This document shows, in pieces, positions 46,797 through 54,295 of a DNA stretch of 64,000 nt. The position numbers and the translations under genes are program-made. The stretch's first letter is position 1. The number at the start of each line of letters is the position of its first letter. This DNA comes from Desulfovibrionaceae bacterium. Its GTDB lineage: Bacteria > Desulfobacterota > Desulfovibrionia > Desulfovibrionales > Desulfovibrionaceae. Under the pieces are notes generated by a model that did no database searches, was not told where the DNA came from, and saw only the letters and a list, made by a program, of their open reading frames with translations. The stretch lies in contig WRHY01000003.1 of the NCBI GenBank assembly GCA_009783025.1, positions 1-64,000 of the forward strand. Direction: 5' to 3'.

Positions 46797-47415
46797 TCTT
46801 GAGCACCGCTTCTTCAATGGCTTCCGCCAGCTTTACCACTTCTTTCACCCCTTGTTCCAGGCGATCATAGGCCCGCGTCCATTTGATCATATCCAGGGTG
46901 GATTCTTCCTGTGATGCCGCCCGGTCGTAGAGTTCGGCAAGGCCGACGCTGATCAGCATTTCGCTTTCGGAACGCAGGAAGCGGAAGGCCCGGGTTTTAT
47001 GCGCATCCTGCTTTTTGCTGAGCCCTATGAGCATGAGTTGTGTAAGCTCAAGCATTTGGCGTATGGTTTCCGTAATTTTTACCGAAGGAAAACGGATGCG
47101 GTCAAAGTCATAGATATGCATGTGCGTGGCCAGATTCTGGAGGCTGTCAATGCAGTTTTCCTGCGCCTGGTTGATGTGCAGGATATCTTCACGATCAATG
47201 GGGGTGATGAAGGTCTGGCTCAGTTCGCGGGTAATGCGCGCGTGCAGGGCGTCCGCTTCTTCTTCCAGCAGGGCGACGGCTTTGTATTCTTCATCCATTG
47301 TGGCCGGGTTGATAAAACTGTTTTCCAGACGCCGTGCCGTATCCAGGAGCAGGTCGCTCTGTTTCAGGAGCAGTTCAAAAAAGGGGGCGGACTTGGGAAG
47401 AAGTTTTTCAAACAT
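46789..47415 (-). CDS. DUF47 (PhoU-like) accessory protein of the phosphate transporter
   Basis: A 208-residue all-helical cytoplasmic protein of the DUF47/TIGR00153 group, distantly like PhoU. Features are FFELLLKQSDLLLDTARRLE, EEEADALHARITRELSQTFI, and TPIDREDILHINQAQENCID, which matches the family block in which an E/D-rich helix binds metal. It probably modulates the Pit transporter encoded immediately downstream, with which it overlaps by eight bases. CAGGAG precedes its start. Confidence 0.9.
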   Translation of the reverse strand: MFEKLLPKSAPFFELLLKQSDLLLDTARRLENSFINPATMDEEYKAVALLEEEADALHARITRELSQTFITPIDREDILHINQAQENCIDSLQNLATHMHIYDFDRIRFPSVKITETIRQMLELTQLMLIGLSKKQDAHKTRAFRFLRSESEMLISVGLAELYDRAASQEESTLDMIKWTRAYDRLEQGVKEVVKLAEAIEEAVLKNV

Positions 47416-47540
47416 GAAGTCTCCTGAGGTACTTGACCGGTGCGTTGCTAGAGAGTTTTTTTATGCCGGAAAGGGCCGCTTTTGCATCAGATAATACCGG
47501 TTCTGTCAATATGTTCAGAATATGAAGTGCTGACAGGGCC

Positions 47541-48147
47541 TTACCGACATTTCAAAATATCCTGACACAGCGCCTCCAGCGCGACAGTACGTGCCGCCAT
47601 GAAGGCGAATGCTTCTCCGGGACACGGCGTTTGTTCTCCCAGGGCGGTGTAATATGGCAGGGTAGCGGCGTAGGCGGCGTTCATCGTTTCTCGTGAAGGC
47701 CTGAGCACCTGTTCCGGGCGGGTCACAGTGGGGTCCTCACCCGGCGCGCAGGCCTGGCCGAGCACCAGGTAGCGCCTGCAGGCCACCGGACGCACAGGGT
47801 AGACCGCGCAACTGTCGCCCAGCATAAAGCGGCAGCTGCCGCCGCCGCCCGGCCCGATTTTTTCCGGCCGCTGCATGAGAGCGGCGCGCGTTTTTTCCGC
47901 CATTTCCTCCTGGACATACCAGCGCAGGCCCGCAGCCTCCAGGGGAGTTACTGGAATTACCTGATGGCAGCAGTTGCCGCAGCCCCTGGCGCAACCTGGT
48001 TGTCCTCCCGCGCGCGGCCTCTTCCAACGCCTCGGCAACGCTTGCATCCACCAGGGCGTAACAGTCGAAAAGATAGCTCAACCAAGGATGGCGACGCTCC
48101 GCCCCAGGCATGTCCAGCCGAAAGCGCGCCGTCGACAGGTACGTCAT
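47541..48147 (-). pseudogene. YkgJ-family cysteine-cluster protein, frameshifted
   Basis: The gene should start at 48147, where its ATG overlaps the lpxB stop (ATGA). The first frame reads TYLSTARFRLDMPGAERRHP, then YLFDCYALVDASVAEALEEA, and is then lost. From about 48015 the next frame continues RAGGQPGCARGCGNCCHQVI with the YkgJ cysteine cluster, GDSCAVYPVRPVACRRYLVL and the rest to the stop at 47541. Joining needs one base removed within the alternating GC run at 48008-48022. The intact family is a zinc- or iron-binding protein of unknown role. Either a real mutation, a slippage-decoded gene or a sequence error. Confidence 0.75.
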
Positions 48148-49274
48148 AGGCTTTGCAAATCCTTCAGAATCACAGTGGCGGCACGGTCGGCCGCGCCGGG
48201 TTCACCCAGCAGGCGGCGGATTTCTCGCATATCTTCACGCACGTTGTCCAGCGGGTCATTGCCGGGCGGGGGCAGGAGCCAACGCAGGGCCGCGTCGGCC
48301 AGAGGCACGGCATCGCATTGCTTCTGGAGCAGTTCAGGAAACACTTCACGGCCGAGGATCAGATTGGGCAGGCTGATGAACGGCACCTTGACCAGGAGTT
48401 TGCCCACAGCAAAGGACAGGGGCGAGACCTTGTAGACGACAATGGCGGGCGTGCCCGCGATGGCGCTTTCCAGCGTTACCGTGCCTGAGGCGGCGATGAG
48501 CATTTTGCAGCGCCGCATGAAGGCAAAGCGGTTGTCCGGGGAAACAAAGTCCACGGGCACGTCTTCCGGCCAGTAAGCGCGCAGCAGGGACTCATCAATT
48601 CCCGGCGCGCGCACACAGGCAAAACTGACGTGCGGCAGGCGCTGGCGCAGGATGCGGGCCGCGCCGCCAAAAGCGGGCAGCAGGGCGGAAATCTCTTTTT
48701 TTCTGCTACCCGGAAGAAAGCCGACCAGATCCGGGTCGTGGCGAATATTCTTGAGAGCGGGATAATTAACGCTGTCGATCAGGGGATTGCCGACATAGTC
48801 CACGTTCATCCCAAAGCGACGGTAAAAGTCGGCTTCAAAAGGCAGAATGGAGATCAGCCTGCGCACGTGTTCCCGGATAAAAACGGCCCGGCCTTCGCGC
48901 CAGGCCCAGACTTTCGGACTGATGTAGTAGTAAACGGGGATTTCAAGCTCCCGCGCGGCCTTGATTACCCGGAAGTGAAAGTCCGGCGCGTCAATAACAA
49001 TTACCGCCTCCGGGCGGATTCTGGTCATGGCGGCTTTGATGTCGGCCAGCATACGGAATATTTTCGGTAAATGGCCGATAACTTCAGTTATGCCCATGAC
49101 CGAAAGATCTTCAATGCGAAACAGGGTTTCAAGCCCGGCTTCGGCCAGGTGTACACCACCCATGCCCACAAAGTGCGCGTGAGGAACCTGCTTCTTCAGG
49201 GCGTTCAGCAGGAGCGCGCCCTGCATGTCGCCGGAAAGCTCGCCCGTGTTTATCCAGAAGGTGCGCGCGCCCAT
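48144..49274 (-). CDS. lpxB: lipid-A-disaccharide synthase
   Basis: A 376-residue GT-B glycosyltransferase at the inner membrane face. It joins UDP-2,3-diacylglucosamine and lipid X to make the lipid A disaccharide. Family motifs are NTGELSGDMQGALLLNALKK (GE-x-SGD), FVGMGGVHLAEAG, VIVIDAPDFHFRV, YYISPKVWAWREGR, FLPGSRKKEI and LIAASGTVTLESAIAGTPAI. Length is normal. It overlaps the frameshifted YkgJ-like gene by ATGA. No other lpx genes are nearby. An R3 repeat lies just upstream of the start. Confidence 0.95.
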   Translation of the reverse strand: MGARTFWINTGELSGDMQGALLLNALKKQVPHAHFVGMGGVHLAEAGLETLFRIEDLSVMGITEVIGHLPKIFRMLADIKAAMTRIRPEAVIVIDAPDFHFRVIKAARELEIPVYYYISPKVWAWREGRAVFIREHVRRLISILPFEADFYRRFGMNVDYVGNPLIDSVNYPALKNIRHDPDLVGFLPGSRKKEISALLPAFGGAARILRQRLPHVSFACVRAPGIDESLLRAYWPEDVPVDFVSPDNRFAFMRRCKMLIAASGTVTLESAIAGTPAIVVYKVSPLSFAVGKLLVKVPFISLPNLILGREVFPELLQKQCDAVPLADAALRWLLPPPGNDPLDNVREDMREIRRLLGEPGAADRAATVILKDLQSL

Positions 49275-49295
49275 AGTGGGGTGATCACTCCTGAT

Positions 49296-49401
49296 AGCGG
49301 TTTACGTTTGAGATTGTCGCTTAACGGTGGGCAAAGCCCACCTACGCCAATCTCCCGGCAAGGATTTGCGGACAAATCCTTGCAGAGCGGTTTACCCGCT
49401 C
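49296..49401. repeat. R3 family repeat, copy a
   Basis: It contains GGTGGGC-AAA-GCCCACC, AAGGATTTG-CGGA-CAAATCCTT and GAGCGG-TTTACC-CGCTC hairpins framed by GAGATTGTCGC and CCAATCTC. The same order is found reversed at 54.0-54.14 kb. Its end overlaps the first base of the rfbD stop codon on the minus strand. Confidence 0.9.
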
Positions 49402-50267
49402 TAGTGAAAGATTTTGAAAATATACTCGCGCAGGGCTTGCGGCCACGGACGCGGCATGATGCCGGTCAGGCGGGCCAGATCATCGCAGTCCAGCACCGAA
49501 TAGGCCGGTCGCCGGGCTTTTTGCGGATATTCGGAAGAGGGAATGGGATTGACCATGCATTCCGCCTGGGCCAGACTGACGGCTTCACCCGCCAATTCGC
49601 ACCAACTGGCCTGGCCGTTGTTCACAATGTGGAAGATGCCGCTTGCGCCGGATTCCACCAGCTTCAGGGTATACTGGGCGAGATCGGGCGTATAGGTCGG
49701 AGAGCCGATCTGATCATGCACCACGTTGACGATGCGTTTTTCCTTACAGGCCTGAAGAATGGTGCTGACAAAATTTTTCCGGCCCGGACCGAAGAGCCAG
49801 GCGGTCCGGATGATCAGGCAATGCGGCAGGTCAAAGGAAAGCAGAGCCTCTTCCCCGGCCAGTTTTGTTTTGCCGTACACGCAGAGCGGCGCTGTCGGAT
49901 CCTGGGGCGTATAGGGCGTCCTCTTTTTGCCGTCAAAGACGAAATCCGTGCTGAAGTGCACCAGGGTACAGGGCCGCGTTTTCATGATCCTGCCTAAAGT
50001 GGCGGGCAGAGTGCGGTTGAGCAGGGTGGCGGCCTCGGGCTCGTCCTCGGCGGCATCAACCTTGGTGTAGGCAATGGTGTTGAAGACGCAAGACGGTTCC
50101 GATGAGTCAATCAAGGCCTCCAGACGTCCGGCGGCATCAGGTGCAGCGACATCCAGCTCTTCCCGGCCGGGAGCCGCGACATCCCAGCCTGAGGCCCGCA
50201 ACACTTCCGCCAGGGCTTGTCCTACCAGTCCGGTCTTGCCTCCGAGAACCAGGGCTTTTTGTCTCAT
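49401..50267 (-). CDS. rfbD: dTDP-4-dehydrorhamnose reductase
   Basis: A 288-residue short-chain-dehydrogenase-fold enzyme that performs the last step of dTDP-L-rhamnose synthesis with NAD(P)H. It has the nucleotide motif GGKTGLVG near the N-terminus, VDAAEDEPEAATLLNRTLP, HFSTDFVFDG, PLCVYGKTKLAGEE with the catalytic Tyr-x3-Lys, and IRTAWLFGPGRKNFV. The ATG at 50267 overlaps the rfbB stop (ATGA); upstream in-frame sequence belongs to rfbB. rfbA and rfbC are not in the window, so the pathway is only half encoded here. Confidence 0.93.
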   Translation of the reverse strand: MRQKALVLGGKTGLVGQALAEVLRASGWDVAAPGREELDVAAPDAAGRLEALIDSSEPSCVFNTIAYTKVDAAEDEPEAATLLNRTLPATLGRIMKTRPCTLVHFSTDFVFDGKKRTPYTPQDPTAPLCVYGKTKLAGEEALLSFDLPHCLIIRTAWLFGPGRKNFVSTILQACKEKRIVNVVHDQIGSPTYTPDLAQYTLKLVESGASGIFHIVNNGQASWCELAGEAVSLAQAECMVNPIPSSEYPQKARRPAYSVLDCDDLARLTGIMPRPWPQALREYIFKIFH

Positions 50268-51292
50268 GTTCGGTCTCCATACCAGTCGCGCATGAAGGTC
50301 AGGTAGGCGCCGGAAACCACGCCTTCCAGCCATGCGCCGTTATCGCCGTACCAGTGCAGGGCCGCCTCAAGCCCGGCCTCAAAGGTATAGCGGGGAGAAA
50401 AGCCGAGTTCGCGCGCGGCCAGCGAATAGTCCATGGCGTACCGCCTGTCATGTCCCGGACGGTCCTTGACGAACGCAATCAGGTCTTCGGATTTGCCGCA
50501 GAAGCGCAATATGGACCGCACCACCTCAAGGTTGCTTCGCTCGGCCCCGCCGCCGAAATTATATACCGCGCCGGGACGGCCTTTGCTGAGGGCCAGATAG
50601 ACCCCCTGGCAGTGGTCCAGCACATGAATCCAGTCGCGCACATTTTTGCCGTCCCCGTAGACGGGCAAGGGTTCATTCCTAACGACCCTGGAGTACATGA
50701 AGGGGATCAGTTTTTCCGGAAACTGATAGGGGCCGTAGTTATTTGAACAGCGGGTAATCACGACCGGAAAAGCATAGGTTTCATACCAGGCCCGGCAAAA
50801 CAGATCCGCGGAAGCCTTGGAAGCGGAATACGGGCTGTTGGGAGCCAGCGGCGTTTGTTCGGTAAACGCCGTGTCCGGCTCATCCAGGCTCAAGGAACCG
50901 TAAACTTCGTCCGTGGATACATGGACATAGCGTTCGATGCGTTGTTCACGGGCCAAGGACAGCAGCACCTGGGCGCCGCGCACATTGGTGTGGATAAAGG
51001 GCGAGGGATCGGCAATGGAGCGGTCCACGTGGGATTCGGCCGCAAAATTGACCACGGCGTCAATGGTGTGTTCCAGGAAAATGCGGCGCATGGCCGCCTC
51101 GTCGGCAATGTCCGCCTTGACGAACACATAACGGCCCGGATAGTTCTCCCGCACTCCGGCAAGATTGGCCGGGTTGCCCGCATAGGTGAGTTTGTCCACA
51201 TTGCAGATAAAGACGTGAGGGTCTTCCCGCAAAAGCATGTGGATAAAGTTGCTGCCGATAAAACCGCAGCCGCCGGTAATGAGTATGCGCAT
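50264..51292 (-). CDS. rfbB: dTDP-glucose 4,6-dehydratase
   Basis: A 342-residue extended SDR enzyme that converts dTDP-glucose to dTDP-4-keto-6-deoxyglucose for rhamnose in surface polysaccharide. GGCGFIGSNF at 7-16 binds NAD. The catalytic residues are D128 and E129 in STDEVYG and Y155-x3-K159 in YSASK. Substrate motifs ITRCSNNYGPYQFPEKLIPF and GRPGAVYNFGG are present. Length is normal. It is the upstream partner of rfbD with translational coupling. R1 copy G lies between it and the next upstream gene. Confidence 0.95.
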   Translation of the reverse strand: MRILITGGCGFIGSNFIHMLLREDPHVFICNVDKLTYAGNPANLAGVRENYPGRYVFVKADIADEAAMRRIFLEHTIDAVVNFAAESHVDRSIADPSPFIHTNVRGAQVLLSLAREQRIERYVHVSTDEVYGSLSLDEPDTAFTEQTPLAPNSPYSASKASADLFCRAWYETYAFPVVITRCSNNYGPYQFPEKLIPFMYSRVVRNEPLPVYGDGKNVRDWIHVLDHCQGVYLALSKGRPGAVYNFGGGAERSNLEVVRSILRFCGKSEDLIAFVKDRPGHDRRYAMDYSLAARELGFSPRYTFEAGLEAALHWYGDNGAWLEGVVSGAYLTFMRDWYGDRT

Positions 51293-51385
51293 GAAATTCC
51301 TTTGCCGGCGCTTTGGGCCGGAACTTGAGGAGTAGCTTCATTGCGGCCGGTAGTATACTAGGCCGGTTGAGACAGGTCAATTCCG

Positions 51386-51512
51386 GGTAGTGCCTCAGTT
51401 TGGGGTGATACTTCGTCAGGCATCGTTTTTGCTCGGGGGGCAGGACCGAAGAGTCCAGCCCACCCTCGCAAAAACTCGTCTTCCTCGTCTGACGCCAAAC
51501 TGAGGCACTACC
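51386..51512 (+). repeat. R1 structured repeat, copy G
   Basis: Arms GGTAGTGCCTCAGTTTGG and CCAAACTGAGGCACTACC, with the inner hairpin of the TTTTTGC/GCAAAAA type. A decayed second arm (GGCAGTGCCCCAATTTAAGC on the minus strand) continues to about 51540 and supplies the stop of the gene beyond it. Reverse orientation to its neighbours. Confidence 0.95.
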
Positions 51513-51520
51513 GGCATTGC

Positions 51521-52048
51521 TTAAATTGGGGCACTGCCACAACGTAGGATCTTGACGCCGTCCTGAAAAAGCACGTCCATTTTTCCGGGCGAAGCCACGC
51601 TGATGACTTCCCCGCGCCCGAACATGGGATGTTCAAGGAAATCCTGGATCATATACGTATTGTTCATAGCATAGGGCAAGGGCGTTTCCGCGCTGTGCCG
51701 GACCATGGCTTCTTGCCAGGCGCTTTCCAGCTTGGCCGCGGAAGCGCTTTTACGGGGAGCGCCGCCTGAGGATGCTGTTCCGGCGCGCGCGGGACCGCTT
51801 TTGGGTTTGGGGCCCAGATCTCTGCCTTGCTCGCGTTCCTGCCCGGCCCGCACGTGGCGGACGGAAGGCCGCTCCTTTCCGCCCGCGCCGGGCAGGCGGA
51901 CTTCCCGGTGTTTATGCACACTGCCGCAAGCCTTGCATTCCACCTTGGCGACCTGTCCGTCAAGCACGAGCATGACCACATGGCCGGTAACATCGTTGCA
52001 GCGTCCGCATTTCGCGGTAATAAAGTCTCCTGGTCTGGGCACAGTCAT
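51521..52048 (-). CDS. unknown protein with N-terminal zinc ribbon
   Basis: A 175-residue cytoplasmic protein. Residues about 10-45 form a four-cysteine ribbon (AKCGRCNDVTGHV ... VECKACGSVHKHRE). A basic, low-complexity linker (about 55-110) follows, then a compact C-terminal segment YMIQDFLEHPMFGRGEVISV with a beta tail, of the kind found in CarD-like or SH3-like folds. The last codons (CGSAPI) and the TAA are encoded by a decayed R1 arm, so the C-terminus has been altered by the repeat. It overlaps cobU by ATGA. GGAG lies eight bases before the start. Function unknown. Confidence 0.7.
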   Translation of the reverse strand: MTVPRPGDFITAKCGRCNDVTGHVVMLVLDGQVAKVECKACGSVHKHREVRLPGAGGKERPSVRHVRAGQEREQGRDLGPKPKSGPARAGTASSGGAPRKSASAAKLESAWQEAMVRHSAETPLPYAMNNTYMIQDFLEHPMFGRGEVISVASPGKMDVLFQDGVKILRCGSAPI

Positions 52049-52629
52049 ATACAATACTCCGGATCTGAACATATTTTTGGTACGGTCCCTTTAAGAACCA
52101 GCGGCAGGCCGCTGACCATGAACACGGCAAAGGTCGCGGCAGCGGCCGCCTTTTGCCCGGCCAGCCCCGCCATGTCGCGGAAATTCCGGCCTGCCGCGCT
52201 CACGGGCACCACGCCCATGCCGACTTCATTACTCACAATGATCACCGGGCAGGGAAGCTGCCATAAGCCTTGCAACAGTTCATCGCACCGGGCGCCAAAA
52301 TCGGACGGAGCCTGCTCGCCCCGCATATGACCGGCGGCCCAGAGCGTCAGACAGTCGAACAGAAGCGTTTCTCCGGGACGGCAGAGCCTTTGCAGGGCGG
52401 CGAGCAGGGCGTCGTTATCACTGGCCGGAGCTTCATAAGTGCGCCAAACTTCACCGCGCGCCTCGCGGTGCAGGCGGATGCGTTCGCGCATGGCGTCATC
52501 CTGAGGGATTGCCGTGGCAAGATACAGACAGCCGGACGACAACTCTTCGGCCAGGCGCTGGGCATAGGCGCTTTTCCCGCTGCGACAGCCGCCGGTAATA
52601 TAAATAAAAGGCAGATCCCGTGTGTGCAT
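52045..52629 (-). CDS. cobU: adenosylcobinamide kinase/guanylyltransferase
   Basis: A 194-residue bifunctional enzyme of cobalamin synthesis. It phosphorylates adenosylcobinamide and then attaches GMP for nucleotide-loop assembly. The P-loop GGCRSGKS is at 13-20; RLHREARGEVWRTYEAP contains the guanylylated His region; VIIVSNEVGMGVVP and GRNFRDMAGLAGQ are the other family blocks. Length is normal. It stands apart from other cob genes and overlaps a zinc-ribbon gene downstream by ATGA. Confidence 0.94.
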   Translation of the reverse strand: MHTRDLPFIYITGGCRSGKSAYAQRLAEELSSGCLYLATAIPQDDAMRERIRLHREARGEVWRTYEAPASDNDALLAALQRLCRPGETLLFDCLTLWAAGHMRGEQAPSDFGARCDELLQGLWQLPCPVIIVSNEVGMGVVPVSAAGRNFRDMAGLAGQKAAAAATFAVFMVSGLPLVLKGTVPKICSDPEYCI

Positions 52630-52641
52630 GGTGATGGAGAG

Positions 52642-53985
52642 TTAGCGGCGCGAACCGGGGTATTCCTGCTGTATGGCGGACAGGCGCAGGGCGCAGTCTT
52701 CAAGGATTTCAGCCAGAACGGCCAGGGTTGCCGCGGCATTTTCTCCACGCCGGTAGAGCCATTGCGCGATATAAGCCAGAGATTCGGCGTCGAGTTCCTG
52801 TCTCGCGCCTCCCCGGCGCATGGCCGAGGCCAGGGCGTCCTTGGCCTGTTCACGCCGCTTCAGAGCGCTTTGGTAGGCTTGCGATGTTTTCGCGGAATAG
52901 TTGCCCTGTTCCCGGCTTTCGGCATAGGCCGTGAAGGCGTCCGCAGTCTCTGTGGATGCTTGGACGTAGGCGGCGACCAGAGAGCGTATCCGCGGCGTAT
53001 CGGCATAGGTACGCACGGCTTCCGCCAGGCTTTGGGCCATGCCGGAATAGATGCCGAACATCTCGGCTATCTGGAGCGGGGTCAGAGGGGACTGAGCCGG
53101 TCCGCGCTTTTGAGCCGCGGCTTCAGTCCGCAAGGCGGAAAAAAAGCGTTCATCATACAGTCTGTAAAGGGCACGCAGCATGGAGGGCGCGAACACATAG
53201 CGCAGCACGCGCTCCCGCTCGATGCCGGGGTTATTGTGGGCCGCCGCGAAGCCGTGCAACTGTTCTCCGTACCTGTAATTCACTCTTCTTACGTCGGCCG
53301 TGGAAATACCGTGTTCGCGGGCCATGAGATGGGTATTGGCAGGCCAGTAGTTTTCAGCCAGGAACGTGGCCAGATCCTGGACCAGGGCGAGGCCCACAAC
53401 ACTGTCCTGTCCGGTGGAGGCTATGCGCGCGCCCGTTTTTTCCTGACCTGCGGGAATATCGCCGCGCACCACATGTCCTCCAGGGGTGATCGGCCTGCCC
53501 TTGCCATAGAGTACAACTCCGGAAGCGCCATGTTCTTCGGACGGCTTTGTTTCCGTGTTGTCCACGGGCTGGGGAGCGGCCAGATCATGTTCGGCGGAAG
53601 GAAGGGGCGTTTCTTCTGAAGGCGCATGCGCCTGAGCGTCAGGGGCCTCCGTGCTCGGGGCTTCCGGCTGGGGTTCCCCGGCGGGCGGTTGTCCGTCCGC
53701 ATCATTTTCCGTTGCCTGAGTGGGGCCGGGAACGGCTTCCGTGGTTGCGGCGGTGGCATTGGTATTCTGTACGGGAGGAGAGATGACCGGCAACGAGGCC
53801 GCAGGGCTGCCCGGTTGCAAAGCGCCCATATCCGGAGCGGGGCTGACCGGCACGATCACAGTGGTGCCGGCCGTGGTGTTTTCAGCCCCGGTATGCTCTT
53901 TGTCGTAATAATAGTAGATGCTGCCCGCGGCAACGGCGAGAAAGAGCAGCAACCAGGACAGGGGAAGTTTTGTGGGGTCTTGCAT
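52642..53985 (-). CDS. unknown membrane-anchored protein with Pro/Ala-rich linker
   Basis: A 447-residue protein with one N-terminal transmembrane helix (PLSWLLLFLAVAAGSIYYYY) and the remainder probably periplasmic. Residues about 35-165 are a Pro/Ala/Glu/Thr-rich linker. The C-terminal 280 residues are mainly helical and include DLATFLAENYWPANTHLMAR, YRYGEQLHGFAAAHNNPGIE and SLAYIAQWLYRRGENAAATL. I do not recognise the family. The start at 53985 is chosen because the hydrophobic helix follows directly, although the ribosome-binding site is weak; a longer frame runs into repeat R3. It ends 12 nt before cobU. Confidence 0.65.
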   Translation of the reverse strand: MQDPTKLPLSWLLLFLAVAAGSIYYYYDKEHTGAENTTAGTTVIVPVSPAPDMGALQPGSPAASLPVISPPVQNTNATAATTEAVPGPTQATENDADGQPPAGEPQPEAPSTEAPDAQAHAPSEETPLPSAEHDLAAPQPVDNTETKPSEEHGASGVVLYGKGRPITPGGHVVRGDIPAGQEKTGARIASTGQDSVVGLALVQDLATFLAENYWPANTHLMAREHGISTADVRRVNYRYGEQLHGFAAAHNNPGIERERVLRYVFAPSMLRALYRLYDERFFSALRTEAAAQKRGPAQSPLTPLQIAEMFGIYSGMAQSLAEAVRTYADTPRIRSLVAAYVQASTETADAFTAYAESREQGNYSAKTSQAYQSALKRREQAKDALASAMRRGGARQELDAESLAYIAQWLYRRGENAAATLAVLAEILEDCALRLSAIQQEYPGSRR

Positions 53986-54016
53986 TGTTATGACGTCCGT
54001 GAATCCTGTTGGAATA

Positions 54017-54136
54017 GAGCAGTTTAACATTTTTAATGTTAAGCTGCTCGGCAAGGATTTGTCCGCAAATCCTTGCCGCGAGATTGGCGTAGGCGGGCTT
54101 TGCCCGCCGTAAGCGACAATCTCAAGCGTAAACTGC
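54017..54136. repeat. R3 family repeat, copy b
   Basis: It is the reverse of copy a with changed stems: GAGCAGTTTAACATT pairs with AATGTTAAGCTGCTC, GGCGGGC pairs with GCCCGCC, and AAGGATTTG pairs with CAAATCCTT. It lies upstream of the 447-residue membrane protein gene and downstream of flgE. Confidence 0.9.
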
Positions 54137-54231
54137 CGTAGGCGCGCAAAAATGCGGCCGCTGCTTTGTTCTATATACCTCTCCAGGGATTGGTGCAATG
54201 GTTTAACGCAAACAGGCTCCGAAGGAATCTT

Positions 54232-54270
54232 TGGCAAAAAAAAGGCCCGCCACGAGGAGGGGCGGGCCTT
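54232..54270 (-). terminator. terminator of flgE
   Basis: AAGGCCCGCC (54242-54251) pairs with GGCGGGCCTT (54261-54270). On the minus strand it is followed by a run of eight T, 25 bases past the flgE stop. Confidence 0.9.
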
Positions 54271-54295
54271 GACGGACAGGAGTGCGGAGCCGGAA

